Assembly (NCBI GenBank): GCA_024508935.1
Contig: JANINW010000019.1
Coordinates: 52,259 to 92,812, forward strand
Direction of reading: 5' to 3'
From: Flavipsychrobacter sp.
GTDB lineage: Bacteria; Bacteroidota; Bacteroidia; Chitinophagales; Chitinophagaceae
DNA: 40,554 nt
Shown here: positions 34,404 through 40,554 of the stretch, in pieces
Layout: every line of letters begins with the position of its first letter
How positions within the stretch are numbered: position 1 is the stretch's first letter
Notes under the pieces: model-generated
The model's input: only the letters and a program-made list of their open reading frames with translations
What the model was told of the DNA's origin: nothing
Databases searched by the model: none
Position numbers and translations under genes: made by a program

Positions 34404-34411
34404 TAATTTCG
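34404..34411 (+). promoter_or_regulatory. Near-consensus -7 box just before the VWA gene
   Basis: TAATTTCG differs from TAnnTTTG at one base and ends 8 bases before the ATG at 34420, which would give a leaderless or nearly leaderless message. Nothing else recognisable was found in the 193-base gap 34227-34419. Confidence 0.3.
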
Positions 34412-34419
34412 GATAAGAA

Positions 34420-35514
34420 ATGAAGGGGATAGTATTTACAAAATTTACCGAGCAGGATGGCAAATCTCCATTCCAGAAATTGTTCGACCTGTTTATGGAA
34501 TTGCTCCAGTATACCAGCGGCGATGCTACAGAAGCATTAGACTGGCTCACACAACTGGACAATAAGTACCAGCTTACATCAGACGATTATGGTATAGGTG
34601 ATTTTATAGAAGACCTGAAAGAACAAGGATATTTGCAGGAGAACGAGCAGACAGGTGCCTACCAGATAACCAGTAAATCAGAGCAAACCATCCGTAAGCG
34701 CTCGCTGGATGAGATATTTGGCAAACTAAAGAAGACCAGGCAAGGAAACCATCATACATTTAAAAGCGGGCAGGGCGATGAAATGAACCCCGAGACCCGC
34801 CAGTATGAATTTGGCGATGCTTTGGATGCTATTGACTATACAGGTAGTCTCAAGAATTCATTTATCAATCATGGTGTAGATCAATTGCAGATGCACCAGG
34901 ACGACCTGGAGATACATGAAATGGACTATAAAACGCAGACCTCTACGGTGCTGATGATAGACATTTCGCATTCTATGATATTATATGGCGAAGACCGGAT
35001 AACACCTGCAAAGAAGGTGGCAATGGCGCTTAGTGAGCTGATAACTACCCGCTACCCCAAGGATACGCTGGATATAGTGGTTTTTGGTAACGATGCCTGG
35101 CAGATAGAAATGAAAGAATTGCCCTATTTGCAGGTGGGCCCGTACCATACCAATACAGTAGCAGGCCTGGAATTGGCAATGGATATACTGAGAAGGCGCA
35201 AAAATCCTAATAAGCAGGTGTTTATGATAACTGACGGGAAGCCCACCTGTCTGAAAGTAGGGAATAAATACTACAAAAACAGTTTTGGGATAGATAGTAA
35301 AATCTTGAACCGTACACTGAACCTGGCAGGGCAAATGCGCCGTCTGAAGATACCTGTTATCACATTTATGATAGCTAACGACCCTTATTTACAGTCGTTT
35401 GTACGCAATTTTACAGAAGTAAATAACGGGAAAGCTTTCTATTCTTCCCTGGATGGATTAGGACAGTTTATCTTTGAAGATTACGAGCGTAATAAGCGCA
35501 AAAGGGTACGCTGA
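34420..35514 (+). CDS. VWA domain-containing protein
   Basis: A 364-residue cytoplasmic protein with no signal peptide. The N-terminal 165 residues are helical and charged (GDATEALDWLTQLDNKY, then DDYGIGDFIEDLKEQGY). The VWA domain starts near 173; its metal-ion-dependent adhesion site is complete: Asp181, Ser183 and Ser185 in DISHS, Thr244/246 in HTNT and Asp272 in TDG. Segments such as DRITPAKKVAMALSEL and PNKQVFMITDGKPT look typical of the family often paired with a MoxR/Mg-chelatase-type AAA ATPase. No such ATPase is in the window. Role unknown; probably part of a chaperone-like ATPase system encoded elsewhere. It is convergent with pyrH, 2 bases between stops. Confidence 0.9.
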   Translation: MKGIVFTKFTEQDGKSPFQKLFDLFMELLQYTSGDATEALDWLTQLDNKYQLTSDDYGIGDFIEDLKEQGYLQENEQTGAYQITSKSEQTIRKRSLDEIFGKLKKTRQGNHHTFKSGQGDEMNPETRQYEFGDALDAIDYTGSLKNSFINHGVDQLQMHQDDLEIHEMDYKTQTSTVLMIDISHSMILYGEDRITPAKKVAMALSELITTRYPKDTLDIVVFGNDAWQIEMKELPYLQVGPYHTNTVAGLELAMDILRRRKNPNKQVFMITDGKPTCLKVGNKYYKNSFGIDSKILNRTLNLAGQMRRLKIPVITFMIANDPYLQSFVRNFTEVNNGKAFYSSLDGLGQFIFEDYERNKRKRVR

Positions 35515-35516
35515 TA

Positions 35517-36227
35517 TTAGCTGACCAATGTGCCTACCTGCTTGCCTGTAACCACGTTCAGCAGGTTGCCTACCGAATTCATATCGAACACGATAATGGG
35601 CAGGTTATTTTCCTGGCACAAAGTAAAGGCCGTCATATCCATAACCTTTAGTCCCTGGCTGATAACCTCGCTGAAGCTGAGTTTTTCGAAACGGGTAGCT
35701 GTTATGTCTTTTTCCGGATCGGCAGTGTAGATACCGTCAACACGGGTGCCTTTTAGTATCACATCTGCATTTATCTCGATGGCCCTTAATGAACCGGCAG
35801 TATCGGTTGTGAAATAAGGATTACCGGTACCGGCACCAAATATCACTACGCGGCCCTTCTCTAGGTGGCGAATAGCGCGCCTGCGTATATATGGCTCTGC
35901 TATCTGCTCCATTTTAATGGCGCTTTGCAGACGGGTTTTTACACCTGTTTTCTCCAGTGCTGCCTGCAACGCCATACCGTTGATAACAGTGGCCAGCATG
36001 CCCATATAATCACCTTGTGCGCGTTCAATACCCGTTTCCTGCTCGTTCATGCCACGATATATATTACCACCGCCTATTACTACGGCTACCTGCACGCCTA
36101 TATCGGTAATTGCTTTAATATCCGCAGCATATTGATCTAACATGCGTGGATCTAAGCCATAATTGCGGTCGCCCATCAGAGATTCACCGGACAGTTTCAG
36201 CAGGATGCGATTGTATTTTGGCAGCAT
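35517..36227 (-). CDS. pyrH: UMP kinase PyrH
   Basis: A 236-residue amino-acid-kinase-fold enzyme that phosphorylates UMP to UDP in pyrimidine nucleotide synthesis; bacterial members are hexamers regulated by GTP and UTP. Landmarks are [25 protein letters not shown], the [16 protein letters not shown] segment, [20 protein letters not shown] and the [11 protein letters not shown] loop. Length is normal. In many bacteria pyrH lies with tsf and frr; neither is in the window, so an upstream partner is absent here. It is separated from the M4 peptidase gene by a strong terminator. Confidence 0.97.
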   Translation of the reverse strand: MLPKYNRILLKLSGESLMGDRNYGLDPRMLDQYAADIKAITDIGVQVAVVIGGGNIYRGMNEQETGIERAQGDYMGMLATVINGMALQAALEKTGVKTRLQSAIKMEQIAEPYIRRRAIRHLEKGRVVIFGAGTGNPYFTTDTAGSLRAIEINADVILKGTRVDGIYTADPEKDITATRFEKLSFSEVISQGLKVMDMTAFTLCQENNLPIIVFDMNSVGNLLNVVTGKQVGTLVS

Positions 36228-36315
36228 ATTTTGCAGGTATTATTGCGATGCAAAGAAAGAAAAATATCCCCGCTTTATAAAGTTGTTTCTTTTGTAAAAT
36301 CTCCTATGCAGCAAT

Positions 36316-36347
36316 AAAAAACACCCGCCGGAAAGCGGGTGTTTTTT
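36316..36347 (-). terminator. Strong intrinsic terminator after the M4 peptidase gene
   Basis: AAAAAACACCCGC (36316-36328) and GCGGGTGTTTTTT (36335-36347) form a 13-bp perfect inverted repeat with a 6-base loop. On the minus strand it lies 20 bases after the M4 stop and ends in a T-run, isolating pyrH from the peptidase gene. Confidence 0.88.
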
Positions 36348-36366
36348 ATTCAGATCAGGATAAAAA

Positions 36367-39300
36367 TTATTGTTTCACCATTTTCTGGGTCAGCACCTCG
36401 TTTGGAGTAATGATCTGCAGCACATAGTTGGCAGGAACCAGCGGCATATTGCCCAGATCGATGCTGAAATTATGCTCGTTGTTTTGCAGCATTCTTTCTG
36501 CATGATATAATACCTTGCCGGTCACGTCATACAGGTTTATCTGTGCTTTTACCGGGATATTAATATAGTAGGTAATGCCGATTTTGTCTGTGAACGGATT
36601 ATTATCCACGCGCAGGCTATGGGCGGCATCAACTTTAGCTACTGATACGAAATTGATATCCTTATCAACCAGGTAGAAGCGTGAGAAACCGGTGAAGTTG
36701 CCGGTGAAACCTTTATAGCCCGGTGCGGTAGTAATAGTTGGTATTACCAGCTGAGAGTTGGAAGGGTTCATCGCAGCATCTGTTGGAGCATTGGTTTTTA
36801 CAATGCGCACATTTGCCAGGTTGGTAGTACCCAGTTCAGTAGTATCATAGAACAATGTAGCCTGGTAGTTGGCAGTAGTATTAGCTTGCGAAGGTGTAAT
36901 AGAGAATTCTTTTACAGACCTCTTCACGGTATTATCGTAAGCATGTGCTACAAAACCATTGCCCTGTTGCGATACATTGGCCGTTACACAACCCAGGTTT
37001 TGAGAAGCATTAGTGATGTTGGCTACCAGTTTGTTGTTAGATGAGCTGTAGTAATATACATTCTGGCTGGTATGGATATCCCATGTGCGGCCATTAGGTG
37101 CAGCATTTTCTACCAGCGTAGCAGGCACATTCTGCGTAAAGCGTACGAGTGCCCTTGAATTTGATAGTTGGTTGCTTACATAAGGCAATGCGCACCCGGT
37201 AATAGCTGAGAAAGTAAATCCGTAGGCAGTAACATTATCTACTGCAGTTACCGCTTCTACGCGGTCATTGCTATCGTTGTTGGCTACTGAATTTGCAAAA
37301 CATACTTCTACTACTATATTGCTGGTGCCATCCCATGTCATAGGCGTGCTCAGCGGAATTTTATTCCAGCCCGCAGTAGTGGTCAGGTTGCCATTGTAAT
37401 AAGTAGTAAGACCGGTGGTGATGAACGCACCGGAATATTTGGCTTGTGTGGTTTGTCCCATCTTTATAGTATAACCTGTAAACGGACGGGTAGATTTTTT
37501 GTCTATTACATTGAAGCTGATATGTGTGATAGGCGTATTAGCAGCCAGGCCTGATTCTTTCAGATCGGCAGCAGAAACGATAAACTGGCTGTGTGCTGAC
37601 TGGCCGGCACTGAATAACGGCGTAGCAATATTGGTTACCATATTAGCCTTGCCGGCTGTATAGTCTATATCGCCACCAGGGTGAGGCGCTTTATTGGCGT
37701 TTTTGATCGTTATTTTGAACTGGTGATAAACATTACCTTCTACTGCATTGCTACCGTTTTGGTTTACAGCAAGGTCCAGTACCAGTTGTTTAGCTACATC
37801 TATAGCGCCGTGGTCTAAAATTTCTACCTGTACAGATTGTGATGCAGTGCTGCCGGCATTGAACGTCAGCGGGCTATTCAGTATTTTATAGTCTACACCA
37901 TTTACAGCAGTACCTGAACCGGTAACAGTAACTGTAGCGTTACCACCTGTAGGGGCGCTACTTATTTGTACAGGCAGTGTCAGTATTTGGCTGGCAGGGC
38001 AGGCTACAGAAGCTACTTCTTTGTTTACAACTGTATCATCGGTAACAAAACCTATTTGCGGGCCACATGGCACATAAGCAGCACCTACGTTTACCGCGCG
38101 CCATGCGCGTGTTACAGCCTCTACTTCGGCAGAGCAAGAACCGTAAATAGTAGTTGCCACTGATATAGTTGCTGTGCGGCAGCCGGCATAGTTATCATTC
38201 TGGTTCAGCATAGATTCTGCATTGAAAGCTATTTCAGCAGCTTTGTCTATGCCAATACCTGCAACAACATACGCCACGCTGACATCGTTAGTGCCTGCTT
38301 CGCCGTCTGACAATAGATAGTACCATTTATTCAATACGCCACTATTAGTATGCACTCCACATTGGTCATTACCAGAGCTAGGCGTACAAGCCTGGTTTAC
38401 CCAGTAGGTGCCGCCATAAGTACTTGGATCGCCGTAAAGTTTTGGATTGCTCATGCTCCTCAGAGGGTTGCGGCCTATTTCAGCACCTATTTGCCACAAA
38501 GGTTTGTTAGGTGTAGCAAAGTGTTCAATAGTTTCGCCCCATATATCGCTGAAGCCTTCATTCATAGCTCCCGATTCTTTTTCATATACCAGCCCGCACA
38601 CATCCTGGCATACACCGTGACCTATTTCGTGCCCGCACACATCCAGGCTGGTCAAGGGGTCGAAGTTATTAGCACCCAGCAGCAAGCTTCTGCCATCACC
38701 ATAAGTCATTTCATTACCATTCCAGAAGGCGTTGTTATAGCCACCGCCACCGATACCGTTCGGGTCAAAGTTTACATAGCTATTCAGGTCGCCATCCAGG
38801 CCATCCCAGCTAAGTCGATTGTGTTTTGTTTTCCAGTATTCGTACACCTGGGTAGCCCCCCAATGAGCATCTATGCCTACATGTTCGGCCCAGGTAGTGC
38901 TGCTATTAATCAGATCTGATGTAGAGGTGTTACCGCCACCATATGTGCCGGTATAGATACCGCCGCCATTACCGGTAGCCCTTGTCTGGTCAAATAGTAT
39001 ATAGTCACTGCCGTTTAAAGTAGTTTCAAAACTAACAGTACCGCTGTACATAGATTTACCTGTAGCTGCAATATGTTTCAGTATAGCGTCTGTCAGCAAT
39101 ATTTTACCATTTACGGCGTCAACGTATACATAGTCGCGGCTCATAGGCTGCTGTGCATATACGTTGAAGCGGTATGCAAGGTGAAGCTGCTTATCAAGTT
39201 CACCGTTGTTGTAATCTTCCACCCAAACCATTTCTGCTTTAGGGTAGTAAGATGTGTCTTCTTTGCGGGTAATTCTTTTCAGATGTGCTTCTGCATTAGG

Positions 39301-39777
39301 ATCTTCCCATACATATTTTTTAGCGCCTATATGGTTCAGGGCAAATTGTAATGCTGCTGCTTCTGTAATAGCCGGTGCAACCGGTATAGCCTGAGCCGGT
39401 TTGTAAATAGCGCCGTGCATAAAACTGATGACGCCATTCTTTGACATGATCGCATAGCTGCCATGTTCTACTTTTACACCTTCATACCACTGCTCAAAGC
39501 GCTGTATGGTAATACCTGCAGACGGGTTTTGCGTTTTTTTCAAACGCATTTCAGTTGCATCATTAAATTCCAGGTAATCTTTCAGTACTTGCTGACTGCT
39601 TTCCATGCGCAGGTTAGCGCCGTCTTTGAAAACAATGTGGGTTGGAGTATTGTCTTTCACATTCCTCTCCTGCGAAGCAATTAAGTCGGGGTTCTGGCGC
39701 GCATACGAATTGAATGCAGCCGCGCTAAACAATAACATAACTGCAAGTTGCTTGCCGTTAAGTAGCTTTCTTCTCAT
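36367..39777 (-). CDS. Secreted M4-family (thermolysin-type) metallopeptidase, multidomain, T9SS sorting domain
   Basis: The protein is 1136 residues long. A signal peptide (to about 26, NSYARQN) is followed by an FTP/PepSY-type propeptide (about 30-230) that would keep the enzyme inactive. The M4 catalytic domain has HEIGH at 383-387 and third zinc ligand Glu407 (GAMNEGFSDIWGE), the thermolysin spacing. The transition-state His is in CGVHTNSGVLNKWYYLLSDG. After it come a Calx-beta-like domain (about 590-690), a second strand-rich segment and further Ig-like regions. The end (DNNPFTDKIGITYYINIPVK, then LYDVTGKVLYHAE, then NYVLQIIT) is a T9SS type A sorting domain. Expected to be a surface or released protease. 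Transcribed alone. Confidence 0.93.
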   Translation of the reverse strand: MRRKLLNGKQLAVMLLFSAAAFNSYARQNPDLIASQERNVKDNTPTHIVFKDGANLRMESSQQVLKDYLEFNDATEMRLKKTQNPSAGITIQRFEQWYEGVKVEHGSYAIMSKNGVISFMHGAIYKPAQAIPVAPAITEAAALQFALNHIGAKKYVWEDPNAEAHLKRITRKEDTSYYPKAEMVWVEDYNNGELDKQLHLAYRFNVYAQQPMSRDYVYVDAVNGKILLTDAILKHIAATGKSMYSGTVSFETTLNGSDYILFDQTRATGNGGGIYTGTYGGGNTSTSDLINSSTTWAEHVGIDAHWGATQVYEYWKTKHNRLSWDGLDGDLNSYVNFDPNGIGGGGYNNAFWNGNEMTYGDGRSLLLGANNFDPLTSLDVCGHEIGHGVCQDVCGLVYEKESGAMNEGFSDIWGETIEHFATPNKPLWQIGAEIGRNPLRSMSNPKLYGDPSTYGGTYWVNQACTPSSGNDQCGVHTNSGVLNKWYYLLSDGEAGTNDVSVAYVVAGIGIDKAAEIAFNAESMLNQNDNYAGCRTATISVATTIYGSCSAEVEAVTRAWRAVNVGAAYVPCGPQIGFVTDDTVVNKEVASVACPASQILTLPVQISSAPTGGNATVTVTGSGTAVNGVDYKILNSPLTFNAGSTASQSVQVEILDHGAIDVAKQLVLDLAVNQNGSNAVEGNVYHQFKITIKNANKAPHPGGDIDYTAGKANMVTNIATPLFSAGQSAHSQFIVSAADLKESGLAANTPITHISFNVIDKKSTRPFTGYTIKMGQTTQAKYSGAFITTGLTTYYNGNLTTTAGWNKIPLSTPMTWDGTSNIVVEVCFANSVANNDSNDRVEAVTAVDNVTAYGFTFSAITGCALPYVSNQLSNSRALVRFTQNVPATLVENAAPNGRTWDIHTSQNVYYYSSSNNKLVANITNASQNLGCVTANVSQQGNGFVAHAYDNTVKRSVKEFSITPSQANTTANYQATLFYDTTELGTTNLANVRIVKTNAPTDAAMNPSNSQLVIPTITTAPGYKGFTGNFTGFSRFYLVDKDINFVSVAKVDAAHSLRVDNNPFTDKIGITYYINIPVKAQINLYDVTGKVLYHAERMLQNNEHNFSIDLGNMPLVPANYVLQIITPNEVLTQKMVKQ

Positions 39778-39888
39778 AAAATTATTTGTAAGGATATAAG
39801 GTTTGAAATTAATAATTAATTAATAGAAAATGTAAGCCCGGCGCGTGTTTTTTGAGATATTGATCTAAATATGACAAACTTATAAAGC

Positions 39889-39920
39889 AAAAAAAATCCC
39901 CTGCAACTGCAGAGGATTTT
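39889..39920 (-). terminator. Intrinsic terminator after atpA
   Basis: AAAATCC (39893-39899) pairs with GGATTTT (39914-39920), with an inner CTGCA/TGCAG stem (39901-39905, 39908-39912). On the minus strand the stem is followed by eight Ts. It lies 17 bases after the atpA stop, so atpA is probably last in its transcript. Confidence 0.8.
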
Positions 39921-39937
39921 CCTATACCTAATTTATA

Positions 39938-40554
39938 TTAGTTTTTAAACTGCGGAATCATATCCTGTGCCATCTTAGTCATTTTGGCCAGTCCTTCTTC
40001 AGGCAGGTTACCTTTCTTGAATTCATTCAGCAAGTCAGGCATTTTCATTTCCATTTCGCGCAGGAATGCTTCTTCAAAAGCCTTCATATTCTTAACAGGT
40101 ACTTCACGCACCAGGTTGTTAGTACCCAGGTAGATGATAGCCACTTGTTTTTCTACGCTATACGGAGTGTATTGTGCTTGCTTCAGGATCTCCACGTTAC
40201 GGCTACCTTTATCCAGTACTACTTTCGTAGCAGCATCCAGGTCACCACCGAATTTAGAGAACGCTTCCATCTCGCGGTACAGGGCCTGGTCAAGTTTCAG
40301 GGTACCTGCTACTTTTTTCATTGATTTGATCTGCGCGTTACCACCCACACGGCTTACAGAGATACCTACGTTGATCGCAGGACGGATACCCGCCAGGAAC
40401 AAGTTTGATTCAAGGAATATCTGTCCGTCGGTGATAGAGATAACGTTTGTAGGGATATATGCAGATACGTCACCGGCCTGTGTTTCAATGATAGGCAATG
40501 CTGTCAGTGAACCACCACCTTTTACTAAGTGTTTGATGCTTTCCGGAAGATCGT
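39938..40554 (-). CDS. atpA: F1 ATP synthase subunit alpha, C-terminal part (5' end beyond window)
   Basis: About 205 C-terminal residues are visible; the gene runs off the right edge. The segment [20 protein letters not shown] leads into [20 protein letters not shown], then [20 protein letters not shown] and [11 protein letters not shown], which contains the conserved Arg of the alpha subunit's nucleotide interface. The final 130 residues are the helical C-terminal domain. It is part of the F1 catalytic head on the cytoplasmic face. Codons favour ATC, AAC and GGT, as expected for a strongly expressed gene. A terminator follows the stop, so no gene of the ATP operon lies downstream. Confidence 0.96.
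   Translation of the reverse strand, partial: DLPESIKHLVKGGGSLTALPIIETQAGDVSAYIPTNVISITDGQIFLESNLFLAGIRPAINVGISVSRVGGNAQIKSMKKVAGTLKLDQALYREMEAFSKFGGDLDAATKVVLDKGSRNVEILKQAQYTPYSVEKQVAIIYLGTNNLVREVPVKNMKAFEEAFLREMEMKMPDLLNEFKKGNLPEEGLAKMTKMAQDMIPQFKN

Noticed and set aside
38350-38919. Plus-strand frame of 189 codons opposite the M4 peptidase
   Set aside because: It lies opposite the catalytic domain with its conserved zinc site; no evidence of its own coding.

Overview
The window is a stretch of chromosome from a member of the Bacteroidota, most likely of the Chitinophagales type. The evidence is threefold: several type IX secretion system (T9SS) parts and cargo proteins with T9SS C-terminal sorting domains; a TonB-dependent receptor with the N-terminal carboxypeptidase-regulatory-like domain typical of the phylum; and recurrent Bacteroidota-type -7 promoter boxes (TAnnTTTG) in gaps with no strong Shine-Dalgarno sequences. 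Both ends cut through genes: a Tat-exported pirin at the left (minus strand) and atpA at the right (minus strand). I saw no rRNA, tRNA, CRISPR array, insertion sequence or prophage, and no gap between genes exceeds about 200 bases.

Layout. 1-3.5 kb: pirin fragment, an exported protein of unknown function, two small ORFs and an XRE-type regulator. 3.5-7.5 kb: a tandem pair of secreted M1-type metallopeptidases with T9SS sorting domains. 7.5-12.4 kb: TerC-like membrane protein, then on the minus strand a PorE-like OmpA/beta-propeller protein, fabI and porQ. 12.4-20.4 kb: mostly housekeeping genes in short operons: a DUF2130 coiled-coil protein; an M16 peptidase with a flavin-dependent oxidoreductase; leucyl aminopeptidase with pdxA; rsmA with a D-2-hydroxyacid dehydrogenase. 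20.5-29.5 kb: three co-directional genes forming an envelope cassette: a TonB-dependent receptor, a 1316-residue protein with a T9SS-like C-terminal domain, and a PorV/PorQ-family outer-membrane protein. 29.5-36.2 kb: greA, a HIT protein, a monooxygenase-fold protein overlapping a SAM hydrolase-type gene, a beta-helix-type lipoprotein, idi, an ECF sigma factor, a VWA protein and pyrH. 36.3-40.5 kb: a large multidomain M4 metallopeptidase with a T9SS sorting domain, then the 3' part of atpA.

How the genes fit together. Four probable T9SS cargos (two M1 peptidases, one M4 peptidase, the 1316-residue protein) lie within 40 kb of a PorQ, a PorE-like protein and a PorV-like protein, so the region is rich in protein export to the cell surface. 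The best candidate for an undescribed system is the 20.5-29.5 kb cassette. Its gene content suggests a surface protein with its own PorV-like partner and a TonB-dependent receptor. Its codon choice by eye (ATC, AAC, GGT, CGT) resembles that of atpA, which suggests high expression. Function is inference only. Gene calls rest on reading motifs in the translated sequence; no database search was possible.
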